Origin: Phymorhynchus buccinoides
Taxonomy: Eukaryota; Mollusca; Gastropoda; Neogastropoda; Raphitomidae
Length of the DNA stretch: 64,000 nt
Direction of reading: 5' to 3'
Assembly: GCA_017654935.2 (NCBI GenBank)
Contig: CM065711.1
Span: forward strand, 31,577,955-31,641,954
This document shows, piece by piece, positions 1-12,204 of this stretch. Made by a program: the position numbers and the translations under genes. Under the pieces are notes generated by a model that searched no databases, had not been told where the DNA came from, and worked only from the letters and a program-made list of their open reading frames with translations. Each line of letters starts with the position of its first letter. Within the stretch, counting starts at the first letter, position 1.

Positions 1-178
1 CCCTCACTCCCTTCACCCCCTACTCCCCACCCCCCCCACCCCCCCCCCTTCATCAGTGACAAAAATCGCATACAAAAAAAAAAAAGGGTTCCGGCGCGCA
101 TCTGGCTGCGGTGTTGCTCTCAGGTGAGAGCACCCGAATTCACAGGGCCGCCTCTGGAAAATAAAGTACCTAATAAAA
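1..178 (+). mobile_element. SINE-1 fragment (3' part)
   Basis: After a C-rich start, the segment from about 52 (catcagtgacaaaaatcgca) through the gagagcacccgaattcacag motif and a cctctgg motif is shared with 26082-26400, 45042-45245 and, inverted, 23651-23760. Together these define a dispersed short retroposon whose 3' half contains a GGYGCGCMTCTGGCTGCG block. Only the 3' half is visible here; the window edge may cut the rest. Confidence 0.55.
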
Positions 179-211
179 ATAATACTCCCTATTCTATTCC
201 CCCTCCCTCAC

Positions 212-376
212 CTTATCGAGCTCTTGGCGTATGTCAGGAGCCAACATGACACAAGCGACGATTGTTCCGACCAGCAGCATGACGGAATAGCCGATGCGTG
301 AGGCTGTGGAGTTTTTGCAGGAAGGGCAGGCAGCACAGCAACAGCTACACGCCGCACTGCCAAAGCAGCAGGCCAA
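212..376 (-). CDS. SERINC: SERINC (serine incorporator) internal exon, 55 codons
   Basis: The minus-strand translation begins LACCFGSAAC, runs through CPSCKNSTASR and a hydrophobic stretch (SVMLLVGTIVACVML), and ends QELDK. This is the N-terminal Cys-rich segment and first transmembrane helix of the SERINC/TDE1/TMS1 family, multipass membrane proteins linked to serine-lipid supply and lipid scrambling. The exon is bounded by an acceptor (CCGCAG at 382-377) and a donor (AAG/GTGAGG, intron from 211), with exactly 165 nt, phase 0 on both sides. In invertebrate SERINCs this segment directly follows a very short first exon of about 11 codons. I could not find that exon upstream on the minus strand in this window, and the later exons lie beyond base 1. 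The family match is strong from the sequence itself; which paralogue it is cannot be told. Confidence 0.9.
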
Positions 377-454
377 CTGCGGATGGAGAATAAGTCGAAA
401 CGTGATTTAAATTTTATTACAAGATCATTTTTGTTATTAAAATGGTATGTCATA

Positions 455-850
455 TAGGTGTGTACCCAACAATACGTATGCCATGAGTGTGTGTGTAATA
501 TGTGTGTTGTAGTATGGATGTTTGTCGTTGTGAGTTTGTTTGCTTACGTGTGTGTGAGGTGTCCGTTTGTGTGTGAGAGCAATCATACAAGTTGTGTTTA
601 TAAAACATACATATTCGGACTTGTGTTCGTAGCGCTAGAGACACACATGTGTGTATTCATCGAGCAAACTTGCGCCTATCGTTACAACAAGTGTGTGTGT
701 TGTTACATGCATGGTCGTATGTGCCATTATGTATGTGATGCTGGTTGTCTGTTTGTGTGTATGATTGTGTGTGTGTATGCAATCATGTGTGTGAGAGAAA
801 CAGTGTTGTGCATCTAGAGCGTGTTGAAAGGATCTAATGACACACATAAT
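455..850. repeat. GT-rich imperfect microsatellite
   Basis: Degenerate (TGTG)n-rich sequence, open in several frames but with no protein-like composition beyond C/V/M runs. It lies 5' of the SERINC exon on that gene's strand, so it is probably intronic. Confidence 0.8.
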
Positions 851-903
851 CTAACACATCGGAGGATGCGAGGGTGGAGGATGTGGCATTGTGGGATATT
901 CTT

Positions 904-1023
904 TTTAGTAGATCTTCAGGGGAAAAAAGACTACCTTAAAAAAAAGGAGGAAAAAGAAGGAGAAAAAAAAAAGAGAAAAGGAACAAGGGAAAAAAGGAGG
1001 AAAGGAAGGAAAAAAATAAAATA
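904..1023. repeat. A/G-rich low-complexity tract
   Basis: Almost pure purine tract (runs of A and AAGG) following the GT-rich block. The lysine/glutamate-rich open frame across it is a composition artefact. Confidence 0.8.
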
Positions 1024-1319
1024 ATGGGTTAAAAATGAAGGCGGAAGTTGTGGTGGGTTGCATGATGAGTGAGCAAGATAGCGGAGAGCGGATGAACGAT
1101 TGGGTGTGTTGGTGTGGTGTGAGAGACCTAGAGCTTACAATATATTTGTTTTAATATTAAATTTGTTTTATATTTTTTTTTTTTTATTTAATATTTTAAT
1201 TTTGATATGTGCGTTGTACAATGCCAATGGACAATAAAGAAACTTATGACTTAGTTAAAATACTTCCTGGTTAAACTTGTTTCAGTTTCACGAAGTTTTA
1301 ATTTAATAATCTGCATTTC

Positions 1320-1875
1320 TTAAACGACAGTCCAGTGCAATTGAGAAGGTGCAGAGGAGAGCAACCAAACTGATAAAATACATAAAATTGGAATATGAGG
1401 ACAGGCTACGTAAATTAGACTTGCCATCTTTAAAATACAGAAGACTAAGGCCAGTAAGGGGAGATTTGATAAATGTTTACAAGAATTTTCAAGGCACTGA
1501 CAATACTAACAAAGGCTTGTTTCACTTGTCTAACGAAATAAAAACCCGTAATAGTGAACTTAAGATCCTAACCAAGTACAGCAGAACTAACATTAGGAAA
1601 AAACTTTTTTTCTAACAAGAGTCACCCAATATTGGAACAACCTCCCTGCACATACTAAACTGGCCTCAGATACTAACATAACAAATTCAAAAACCTCCTA
1701 GACAGTGATCCACAAATTGCCCTGTTGAACTTTAAGTACATCCATGATTAGTGCATCAATATGGATGCTAAAAAACGCCACAGCAATTGCCAAACTCTAA
1801 CCAAAAGGAAGGACGCAATTGAGAGGCTTCAAGGCCTGGTCGTCCAAAATACCTGACCTGACCTGACCTGACCAT
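1320..1875 (+). mobile_element. LINE 3' end (reverse-transcriptase C-terminus), decayed
   Basis: Plus-strand translation from about 1345 reads VQRRATKLIKYIK, then RLRKLDLPSLKYRRLR and YSRTNIRKKLFF. After a frameshift near 1613 it continues RVTQYWNNLPAHTK. This order (VQRRATK, DLPSL.YRR, RTN.RK.FF, RV...WN.LP) is the C-terminal region of CR1/L2/Jockey-type non-LTR retrotransposon polyproteins. A short tandem tail of ACCTG units (1852-1873) marks the 3' end, typical of such LINEs. The element is 5'-truncated and frameshifted, so it is a dead copy. Confidence 0.8.
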
Positions 1876-1904
1876 TTAGTAATTAACATTACTATAGTAT
1901 TAAA

Positions 1905-1960
1905 ACTAGTAGTAGTAGTAGTAACAGCACACCTAGGTAGGTAGGTAGGTAGGTAGATAG
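1905..1960. repeat. Simple repeats (AGT)n and (GGTA)n
   Basis: Short tandem AGT units near 1909-1922 and GGTA units near 1932-1955, just beyond the LINE tail. Confidence 0.85.
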
Positions 1961-3296
1961 GGACAGGCTTCAGCCTTTAAGCCTCGTGGCTTATAAAACG
2001 TCCCATCCATTTGAAATTTATTTTACATGTTTGCATATTGCATGCGGTAAAAAGTACGATTTCAAATCAATCGTCAAAATCAAAAATATATTTGACTAAA
2101 AATTTTTTGTTACTGTCCAGGAGATTTTTGAATTAACCTATATTAATTTAATGTTATTGCTTTAACAATGAAACTCATCTTTCTAACTTGCTTTAGTACT
2201 CACAGTAGGCTTGTAATAAAAACTGTTTTTTTTTTTGTTTGTTTTTATTTTTTTAAATAACTTTTAAATAAGGTGTTCCTGTTTTGACGGGCATCATGTT
2301 GGGGATCCACATAGAACCAGCTGGCTGGGTCATTGCTCTCTTTTTCTTTTATGTTACTATTTTATTTTATTCTTTTGTTTTTCCGACTTCGGACCTCGAC
2401 CGAAATAGTGCCATAAACATCAAATTGTTGATTGTGGGCGCTTTAACCGGAAGAAGAAGAAGAAGTTCAAGAAGTTTCAAATTTGGGGGGCACCAAACTT
2501 TCTGAAACAACCTGAAAAAAATCCAGAAGTTGTACTGCTATTAAACATTGCGTAGACTTACCGAGCCAAGGATACAACCCATTTTTTAACGGTGATAACA
2601 AAACTGCCAAAAAATATTCAGTAGATCTAGTCAGATATGATGGCGAAATGTCTCAATGTCAGGCCAGTTTGACTCAACTCTTGTTTATGTCATGTGACAA
2701 TCTGTGACAATCATGGCGACTGCAGTGTGATATCGGTGCCATGGGAGTTGACGTGATCAATATTTTTTAAGTTTAAATAAAATTTCAGAAGAACGACAGC
2801 TTCAAATTTGTAGCAAAATGCATGCGATTGACTTCATTTCGTAATTATTTTTTTATTTTTTTATTCTTGATTTTTTTTCTTCTATGAGAATTGAGAGTTA
2901 CCTCTCTTGGCCATTTCAAGGAGTGTTTTTTGTGTGTGTGAAAGCAAAACGGTCAGCGATTGACAGGGAGCATTTCTTACCACAGAATTGATTTTGCTGT
3001 GAGTTGTTTATTAGGCTACTACTTCACAGTAATCCCTGTAAGTTTAAAACAGAGATTGTGGAGTGGAAAAAAAAAAAAACAAAAAAAAAAAAATAACCTG
3101 AAAAAAAATGTTGATTGTGGCCACAAGAGCCGAAGAGGCAAGATTGCAAGAAGTTGAAGAACTAGACTAAAGTGTAGTAAAGAAGGGAAAGATTCAAAGA
3201 AGGATTTTTTAGGATTGCTAAGTCTTAGTCTAGGCTTAGGCTAGTACTCTAGGCTAAAGACTAGGCTACTACACAGCACTAGGTAGGTAGGTAGTG
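1961..3296. other. AT-rich sequence without recognised genes
   Basis: No conserved coding signal is seen on either strand. Near 2380-2470 a piece ending in (GAA)n looks like another retroposon 3' end with a GAA tail, and poly-A/T runs occur at 2850-2880 and 3068-3095. A cluster of taggcta-like words and (GGTA)n lies at 3215-3292. Confidence 0.5.
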
Positions 3297-3297
3297 T

Positions 3298-4036
3298 CGT
3301 ATGAAAAAAGGTAGCATCGTGTAAATTCTTCGCTCGCTACTATGAGTTAACATTAAATAATATTCAATGGCCTTGTTGATTTATCTTGGAATAACATTAT
3401 GATATTTAAATCACCTCAATGCAGTACAACAAGAAATTCATACGGTAAAGTTTTTTTTTTATTAAGCAATGTAAAACTAACACTATAAAAAATTGTTTTA
3501 CTAACAGCTAGAGTTGCTAATTGTTGGAATGATTTAACTTTTGATTTAAAATGTGCACCTAATGTTAATATATTCAAAAATCGTCTTGATAATTCTCCAA
3601 AATTAGTAAATGTATTTAGAAACATTGATTATTGATTTTTGTATTATAGGAAAATTCAACCGTAAAACCTTGACCGCAAAAATAAAAAAATATCAAATTG
3701 GAAATCGATTGGGATATGACTGAACATAGGTAAATAAAAAGCTCTTAACGGCTTGATTAGTCCCATATTCTACTACTAATACTAGTACTACTCACTACTT
3801 AATACTATAGTACTATTTGCGACAATAACTAAGGAGAAACGAACAAAAAATTTCACCTTTTTTGTATTTGAAACACTTTTTCCATACTCAAAATAGTTTC
3901 ATATTTCATGACATTACGGAAAAAAAAGTGAAATTTAAAAAAATAACTCGCTCTATGTCGCAAATGCCTAAAGCTAAGTCTCTGGTTAGCGAGCGAAGCG
4001 ATTTATATTTACACGATGCTACTTTTTTTCATACGA
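3298..4036. mobile_element. Terminal-inverted-repeat element, ~740 bp
   Basis: The left end (TCGTATGAAAAAAGGTAGC at 3298, then ATCGTGTAAAT and TTCGCTCGCTA) is the reverse complement of the right end (TTTACACGATGCTAC then TTTTTTTCATACGA to 4036). These form imperfect terminal inverted repeats of about 45 bp. The interior contains a LINE C-terminal fragment. No clear target duplication could be read. The same words CGCTCGCTACTATGAG recur in the foldback at 4612-4842, so the two elements may be related. Confidence 0.6.
3474..3635 (+). pseudogene. CR1/L2-like LINE ORF C-terminus
   Basis: In-frame codons from 3507 read ARVANCWNDLTFDLK, then APNVNIFKNRLD and, after NSPKLVNVFRN, IDY before TGA at 3633-3635. 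The RVxNxWNxL...NxFKNRLD pattern is the conserved end of CR1/L2-type LINE polyproteins. Upstream codons are damaged by stops and a poly-T run. It lies inside the TIR element at 3298-4036. Confidence 0.7.
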
Positions 4037-4248
4037 TATGTAGCCTAACAAGCCGTGAAGCTTTTTAAAATGGTCCCATCTTTTATCTATTTTCTGGTAA
4101 TTTTTTTCCTTTCGGTCAAGGTTGATGTGGCATAAATTTTCCTAATAAATTAGTGAAAATGCATCCAGACGATTTTTAAACATGTTAGTAGAAGGTGCAC
4201 ATTTTATGTCAGTAGGCAATTTGTTCCACATGTTGTGGACTTGGCCTA

Positions 4249-4485
4249 CAGGGCTCCCAATCGCCCCGCAAAACAAGGGGTCCCAGGGACTCCTTCACTT
4301 ACAGTATAGAGGGTCCTAGACTAGAGGCAGGGGGATAGACATAGAGGGTCCCAGTAGCATAGCGGATGCTAAAAATAATTTTTCTAGTGCATCCCTGGGA
4401 GCCCCCCTGCACATTCTTTTAGAGGGTCCTTTAGAATTGCTTAGTACTTTATAGACCCCCAAATGGGGGGTCCCTGGGAGCCCTG
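4249..4485 (+). mobile_element. MITE family A, copy 1
   Basis: Starts CAGGGCTCCCAATCG and ends TCCCTGGGAGCCCTG, giving terminal inverted repeats of the form CAGGGCTCCCA. Internal words GTCCCAGGGACTCC, TAGAGGGTCC and GACCCCCAAATGGGGG are shared with copies at 8963-9180, 44830-45041 (inverted) and 45987-46211. Flanks here do not show an exact target duplication. Non-autonomous DNA element; the ends and the 5-6 bp duplications at other copies would suit a hAT-like origin, which is inference. Confidence 0.85.
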
Positions 4486-4611
4486 ACTTTTTTTTCCAAG
4501 ACTCAGACCCCTGCGCCTTACAATGTGACTGATAAAATAGTAAGAAAATGTAGTAACAAAATCTGAAATTTGGGTCAAATTTGGCGGGGTGCGCCTTATA
4601 CAAAGGTGCGC

Positions 4612-4842
4612 CGTGTCGCAGTCAAAAGTGTAGCTCGTGCAAATCTGCCGCTCGCTACTATGAGAGTGTGTATTTGCAACATTGAGCATGAACCACAAAT
4701 TTCACTTTTTTGTAGGGTTAGGGTTAGGTAAATGGTTCAAGTAAAGAAAGAGTGAAATTTGTGGTTGTCGCAAATACACACTCTCATAGTAGCGAGCGGC
4801 AGAATTTGCACGAGCTACACTTTTGACTGCGACAACGCCGTA
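4612..4842. mobile_element. Foldback element with telomere-like centre
   Basis: Near-perfect palindrome. The left arm (GTCGCAGTCAAAAGTGTAGC, then TCGCTACTATGAGAGTGTG) is repeated inverted at 4755-4838. The loop holds GTAGGGTTAGGGTTAGG (about 4712-4728). Arms are about 85 bp. It has no coding capacity. Confidence 0.85.
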
Positions 4843-5039
4843 TAGTCAGAAAAATATGGTATTATTAAAGGTCTGTTTCAGTGACTGACCTTAATTCCAC
4901 TGATTCAGCTAGTGATGTCATGAAGAGGTCACGTCTCTGTGTTCAGGCGTACGTTGGTGTGTTTGTAGACATCTTTGTGTAGATCTCTTTTGTTCGTATC
5001 ATGTATTGTGTTCTTGGGTAGGGTGAGTGGTGGTGATTG

Positions 5040-5165
5040 TACTTGATGGTAATGGTGTGTGTGTGTGTGCATGCGTGTGTGGGTGTGTGGTGCATGCGTG
5101 CGCGCTGTGGGTTGTGAGAAGGAGAATGTGTGTGTACGTGTGTGGGTGGGTGGGGATACATGTAT
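5040..5165. repeat. GT/GC microsatellite
   Basis: Imperfect TG/CG-rich simple repeat; frames across it are low complexity. Confidence 0.85.
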
Positions 5166-5244
5166 GTATTACTATTTGCATACTATGTGTGTGAGCGATT
5201 ATTTGTTTTTGTTGAATTTCTTGCTTTTTATTTTTTTTTTTTGT

Positions 5245-5316
5245 TAAGCGCATAGAGCTCCACATTTGTGGAGGAGTGCGCTATATAAATGATTCACTAT
5301 TATTATTATTAATATG
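5245..5316 (+). mobile_element. Retroposon 3' tail motif with (ATT)n
   Basis: The motif AAGCGCATAGAGCTC ... GCGCTATATAAATGATTC followed by (ATT)n recurs at 45694-45762 and, degenerate, at 8653-8722. This is the usual look of a LINE/SINE 3' end with a short simple-repeat tail; the family is not identified. Confidence 0.55.
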
Positions 5317-5536
5317 GCTTCGGAGAAAGCTAAACTTTCTCGTATTATTTTTTTTTAAAGTATTTAATTTTTTTTTCCTATTTTACAAATTTCATGACGC
5401 GCATCAACTGATCAACATAATAACTAAATAACTTTTAATAAGCCTTGAATGGTGGTAGTTTTAGAAACACAACATTATTATTAATATTATTGTGTTAAAA
5501 CATGACAGTTTGTGTTGACGTGTGGTGTGGTTGCAG

Positions 5537-5604
5537 CACCATGGCGGACAGTGAAGCTGGCTGAACCGTTTCTCCTCGCTGTTTTACCAAATTCCATGGC
5601 ACAG
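5537..5604 (+). CDS. Possible internal exon (low confidence)
   Basis: Acceptor TTGCAG ends at 5536 and a consensus donor ACAG/GTAAGA starts at 5605. The 68 nt between are open in one frame for 22 codons (WRTVKLAEPFLLAVLPN and so on), ending in phase 0. The pyrimidine tract before the acceptor is weak and I recognise no family. It could join in phase to the exon beginning at 18308, which is also phase 0 and open upstream of its ATG. That would make it a 5' exon of the PKI gene, but 12.7 kb separates them and this is speculation. It may equally be non-coding. Confidence 0.2.
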
Positions 5605-5813
5605 GTAAGACACACGTGACTGGTAGGTACTGCTATGCGCTGGCACATCAACAACAACAACAACATACAGCATCGTGGGTGCAACCTTTCCTGCTAATGC
5701 TATGCAAGGATTTCCTGTTTTTGGATTTGACCAGAACAGAAATTTCCTTCTTTTTGTTTTAAATTTTCATATAAATATAAGATCTTTGTGCGTCTACAGT
5801 ATTTTTCTAACAC

Positions 5814-5932
5814 TTTAAAGACCCCCCACGTCACGTGTCACATTCCCTCTTATGCTTGGAAGATTCCTTAAGACTAAGAGGGAAAACACGTGGAAACCAT
5901 GATTTTGACACATGACGTGGTGGGTCTTTAAA
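5814..5932. mobile_element. Short palindromic MITE
   Basis: Left end TTTAAAGACCCCCCACGTCA and right end TGACGTGGTGGGTCTTTAAA are inverted repeats around a 65-bp centre. No coding capacity and no second copy seen here. Confidence 0.65.
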
Positions 5933-6514
5933 ACAAGCATTTGTATTAATTGGGGAAACAGGCAAAGTAAAATACCTTCATAACTCAAATTTTTCTTCAG
6001 CTGCATGGGGGACATTACCCCTAGACCCCGGCCTTTCAGGGTTTTTTTCATTTTGTGTAGTTGCACCCATGTGTATTCTTATACGGCGCTAGATCTCGAT
6101 AGCACACACACACGTTGAGCATTCACAACGCATTCAAACAGAGACACTATGCAAAGACGAACAAGAAGATAACAGACACACACACGTATGAGAAATAGAC
6201 CTAAAGGGAAGAAAGAGGAGGGAAAGAGAGAACGATCTTCAATGACGGGGAAACAGGTGGGCTTTGAGGTTTGATTTGAAAGCAGAGAGGGTCGGTCGCT
6301 GACGGAGAGAAAGAGGAAGTTTGTTCCAGGAGGTTGGTCCTGAGACAGCAAAAGAGCGCCGACCAAACAGTTGAAAGCTTATAACCTAGGGATCTGGAGA
6401 GATAGAGGGTTCAGAAACTGAGTGTAAAGTGCGAGCTGGCGTATAAATTGAAATACTGTCGCAGAGACCCGTACGATGGAGCAGCTTGATGAATACACAC
6501 ACATACCACAGAGA

Positions 6515-7041
6515 GAGTGGGTTACATCACAAAGAGAGAGGGAGACTACATACATAGAGAGAGATTGAGAGTTACATCACAAGAGAGAGAGAGGGGGAGA
6601 CTTTACAGACACACACATAGAGAGAGAGAGAGACATCACAGAGAGAGAGAGGGAGTTACATCACACATAGAGAGAGAGAGATTACTCCCAGAGAGAGAGA
6701 GAGAGGGGGAGACTTACAGACACACACACACATAGAGAGAGACTCAGAGGAGAGAGAGAGAGACAGAGAGAGTTACATCACAGAGAGAGAGAGAGGGAGA
6801 CTTACAGACACACACATAGAGAGAGAGAGAGAGAGTGATAGACATCACAGAGAGAGAGAGAGGGGGAGATTTTACAGACGGGGGGAGAGGGAGACATAGA
6901 GACGAGAGAGAGAGAGAGTTACATCAGAGAGAGAGAGGGGGGGAGATTTACAGACACACAAACATAGAGAGGAGAGAGAGAGAGAGAGTTACATTAGAGA
7001 GACATCACAGAGAGAGGGAGACTTACAGACACACAGGAGAG

Positions 7042-7080
<39 letters not shown>

Positions 7081-7412
7081 AGATTTACAGGACCACACAC
7101 AGACAGAGAGAGAGAGAGACTCACAGAGAGAGAGAGAGACTAGAGAGACAGAGAGATGAGAGAGTTACATCACAGAGAGAGAGAGAGGGGGAGACACACA
7201 GACTCAGAGAGAGAAGATGAGGAGAGGTCTTTACATCAAAGTTTAGGGAGACTTACATCACAGAGAGAGAGAGAGAGGAGAGAGACATCACAGTACACAG
7301 AGAGAGAGAGAGGGGGGACACACAGACACAGAGAGACACACACAGACACACACACACACATCACACATAAGAGAGAGACTCACAGAGAGAGAGAGAGAGA
7401 CCCATTCACACA
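6515..7412. repeat. GA-rich higher-order tandem array
   Basis: (GA)n is interspersed with recurring words GTTACATCACAGAGAG and GACTTACAGACACACACATAG at intervals of roughly 50-110 bp, so this is a degenerate higher-order array rather than a plain dinucleotide repeat. Long R/E-rich frames across it are artefacts. Confidence 0.8.
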
Positions 7413-7554
7413 GTGAGAAGGAGAGTAGTTAAGTTACTGTCACTATGACATATTTGTATGTGTGCCTTGCTGATGACAATGGAGTGACAAGGAAGCAAGT
7501 TCAACTTCAAGGTTGCATTGTACAGTCTTTCATTGTTTCAATCAACCACTCTTT

Positions 7555-8440
<886 letters not shown>

Positions 8441-8652
8441 TCTCCCGAAAGTGTGTGACCAGGACATTCTGACTATCAACGCTTGTAGTGTTGTAAGAGA
8501 TGTCAATAGTGTGACCCCTGTTGTGACGCCACCCAGGCCAACAGGAAGCAAATAAGAGAGCATTACGTTCTGATGTATTCTTGATTGTCAATTGCATGCC
8601 ATGGTATATAATATCACAATGTTTATGTATGAAGCTATTTGTATTTTGTCAT

Positions 8653-8722
8653 TGTAAGGCGTTTTGAGCTGAGTTTTATTGGGATATTGCGCCATATTAT
8701 TCTTTCAAGATAATAATTAGTA
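8653..8722 (+). mobile_element. Degenerate retroposon tail motif
   Basis: GTAAGGCGTTTTGAGCTGAG ... TTGCGCCATATTATTC resembles the GCGC-TATATAAA-(ATT)n tails at 5245 and 45694. Confidence 0.35.
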
Positions 8723-8962
8723 TATTTTTTCTCCTCATTATTATCAGTATTATTAAAATGCCTTCTGTTGCGTCTCCAGTATGTGAAAGGGCAATAAATC
8801 CACCTGAAGCGCTCCTTCTCAAAAGCACACAGAGAATTCATGCATCTCCTAGAAAAAAAGACGAGATATTTGTCGTCCAGTCAACGTCTTGTCTGTCAGT
8901 CTTTTCCTCTCTTTGTCTCTCTCTCTTCTCTTTTTTTCTGTTTGTGACTGCCTAGTACCTTC

Positions 8963-9180
8963 CAGGGCTCCCAATCGTCCCGCAAAACAAGATGTCCCAG
9001 GGACTCCTTCACTTACAGTATAGAGGGTCCTGGAAGCGGGATAGAGGGTCCCAGTGGCATAGTGAATGCTAAAAATATTTTTTCTAGTGCATCCCTGGGA
9101 CCCCCTGCACATTCTTTTAGAGGGTCCTTTAGAATTCTAGTACTTCATAGACCCCCAAATGGGGGTCCCTGGGAGACCTG
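8963..9180 (+). mobile_element. MITE family A, copy 2, with 6-bp target duplication
   Basis: Same ends and interior as 4249-4485 (starts CAGGGCTCCCAATCG, ends GGGAGACCTG). It is flanked by a direct repeat ACCTTC at 8957-8962 and 9181-9186, which fixes the borders. The insertion lies in CT-rich sequence. Confidence 0.9.
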
Positions 9181-9299
9181 ACCTTCTTTTCTGTGTCTCT
9201 TTCTGTTTGTCAAGGACAGATTGTAAGAGTAGGCATTGCCTAAAATCTTCATCCTAAGTTTTTCAGTGTTCAGTGTTCATTAGCTGTTTCTCTGTGTTA

Positions 9300-9725
9300 C
9301 GTTTTCTCTCTCTCTGTCTCTCTCTGTCTTTGTCTCTGTGTTTCTTTCTCTTTTTCTTTCTTTCTTTCTATCTCCCTCTTTCTTAATTCATAACAAAGGC
9401 TGCAATTTGCACCTCGTGCAAACAAACTGGACTGTTCTTGTTTTGTTTTAAATCAATGAGACCATCAATTTTCACAAATATTACATTTGTATAACTATAA
9501 GATACAAATAGAAATCATTGCATGCATAGTACAAGTGATCTAGTGTTAGATTTTATTCCGGTTTTGTGTGTTGTGTGTGTGTGTGTCTGTGTGTGTGTGC
9601 ATGTGTGTGTGTGGCTGTGTATGTATGTGTGTCTGTATGTATGTGAGTGTGTGTGTGTATGTGTATGCATGTGTCTGTGTATGTATGTGAGTCTGTGTGT
9701 GTGTGTGTGTGTGCGTATGTGTGTT
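9300..9725. repeat. CT tract then GT microsatellite
   Basis: CT-rich at 9304-9380, then unremarkable AT-rich sequence, then imperfect (GT)n at 9566-9724. No gene signal. Confidence 0.8.
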
Positions 9726-9896
9726 TGAGACTGAAAGAGAGAGGAATATCTCATTCGTGTGATGCCATAAACAAACACCCACAGGGAATAAAGATCAATC
9801 ATCATTGAATGGAATCAATAATAGCTATGACCTAGTTTGGGAGAAAAAAACATGTTTGAGGAAATTACGACATTGGTGGCGACAATCGTTGGCCCT

Positions 9897-10030
9897 ACGA
9901 CACACTATTGAAAGATTGATGACATGATGATCGATGCAATAATGCAGATGGTATTAACACACTACGCACTGTTGAAAGATTGATGACATAATGATCGACA
10001 CAGTAATGCAGGTGGTATTAACACACTTGA
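9897..10030. repeat. Two-copy tandem repeat, ~63 bp
   Basis: CTGTTGAAAGATTGATGACA ... GCAGGTGGTATTAACACAC occurs twice in a row (about 9905 and 9969) with few differences. Confidence 0.75.
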
Positions 10031-10164
10031 CATAGCGTATCAATAACAATCAATAATAAGATTATTTGACGCCACAGAAATAGAGTTGTTGTTATGGCCG
10101 ATGCTGAGAAAGTTGCCACCGTCCCAAAATAGAGGATTTGTCACCGCCTAAATAGCCCTTGGAT

Positions 10165-10790
<626 letters not shown>

Positions 10791-11126
10791 CTTTACCACG
10801 TGCTACATGAACAAATTAATAATATTACTTTTAAGAATAATTTGATATGAGAAGAAATGTTAATTCGGTTGTTTGTTTTCCTGCTGTTTTGTTCACTGTT
10901 GGTGTAATTTGGTTTGTGTAACATTAGTAATGGGAGTGTGACTGATTCTGGAAGTACTTGACAAAGATTAATAAATCGAAATGTTGACAAATGTTGAGCT
11001 TCTTGTTTTGTTTCCTCCCCTCTCAGATCTTCAACTGCAAGAGAGATATTTCTCTATAAATAATCAAACCACACGTTTCATACAGACTATTCTGTGGGGG
11101 AAATGATCGAAATCATTGATTTTTTT
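10791..11126. other. AT-rich spacer, nothing recognised
   Basis: No conserved open frame, repeat family or RNA gene was recognised. Confidence 0.5.
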
Positions 11127-11140
11127 GGTAAAGGTAAAGA

Positions 11141-11171
<31 letters not shown>

Positions 11172-11552
11172 ACCCCCCCAGCATTTCTCGGTTAATTGTA
11201 TTTTTTCCGTTTTTGCCTTTCTTACCATACATAACAGCTGTATTTTAGGAACATTTTCAGCTAATTAACCTTTTTTGGAATACTAACCCTAGCCCTAACA
11301 CTAGCCCTAAACCTAACCCTACCCCCCCCACTATGTACTGCAGTACACCGCGATTTGTCACAGTTGTGGTTCGTTGCATTTTTCCGTGTTATAGGGTGGG
11401 GGGGTAGGGTTAGGGATAGGGTTAGTATTCCAAAAAGGTTATTAGCTAAAAGTGTTCCTAAAATACAGCTTTATGTATGGTAAGAAAGGCAAAAACGGAA
11501 AAATACAATTAACCGAGAAATGTAGGGGGGGTGGCACATCTTGACCTTTACC
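11127..11552. mobile_element. Foldback element carrying inverted telomere-like repeats, copy 1
   Basis: The left arm starts GGTAAAGGTAAAGATGTGCC and contains TTTCTCGGTTAATTGTATTT, TTTGCCTTTCTTACCATACA and GGAATACTAACCCTAG. The right arm (about 11395-11552) is its reverse complement. Arms of about 190 bp end centrally in degenerate (CCCTAA)n on the left and (TTAGGG)n on the right, around a ~90-bp loop with ACTATGTACTGCAGTACACC. A second copy lies at 55626-56050. Poly-C at 11145-11170 interrupts the left arm. Confidence 0.85.
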
Positions 11553-11777
11553 GATTTTTTGGACAACTAGCTCAGATGTATTATTGGGTACTGCATGCAT
11601 GTATATTTCTGTGTGTTTATGGATGGTTTCAGAACTGTTGGGGGTGATATTGTTTCACAGTGATTGAAAGGTAGGTGCGTTTTGCATGCCGTGGGCTAAT
11701 GGAGTGTTTTGATTCATTGTACATTAGTAAAGAAAGGTGTCGGGTGATTTTGTGCATGCAAGTAGTTTTAGCAATTA

Positions 11778-12180
11778 CCGTAAAAATACGGACTATAAGC
11801 CGCTACTTTTCCCCTCAACTTTGGCCCATGCGGCTTATAGACTGATGCGGCTTATCTGTGGAATTATTTCCATTCTACATTTATCAGTTTGATTAAATCT
11901 GTTTCTGGACACATTCTTCAGCCTATTTTGAGCTTCTTTAGACTCAAAACTGGTTTTGGTAATCAATAGATTAAAATCTCATGTTCAAAGTGTCTGAGAA
12001 CATTAAATACTTATGTTCTGATAGGAGAATTTCTGTATTTGTGCTGGTTTGTGCACATACAATTTTCTGTGTGGCTTATGAACTGGTGCGGCTTATATGT
12101 GAATAAATACCTAATGTTTTGTCAATTTAAGGGGTGTGGCTTATAATATGCAGGTGCGTCTTATAGTCCAGTTTTTACGG
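11778..12180. mobile_element. MITE family D, copy 1
   Basis: Ends CCGTAAAAATACGGACTATA and TTATAGTCCAGTTTTTACGG are inverted repeats flanked by TA. GCGGCTTATA words recur inside. A diverged copy is at 46699-47155. The TA target suggests a Tc1/mariner-type mobiliser (inference). Confidence 0.8.
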
Positions 12181-12204
12181 TAATCTCTTCACATAAAATA
12201 ATGT

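Noticed and set aside
4316..4698. Minus-strand frames of 85-95 codons
   Set aside because: They lie within MITE A and the foldback element and are not conserved in the other MITE A copies.
6517..7416. Arg/Glu-rich plus-strand frames resembling a coiled-coil protein
   Set aside because: Pure GA-repeat composition with ACACAC insertions, no codon structure.
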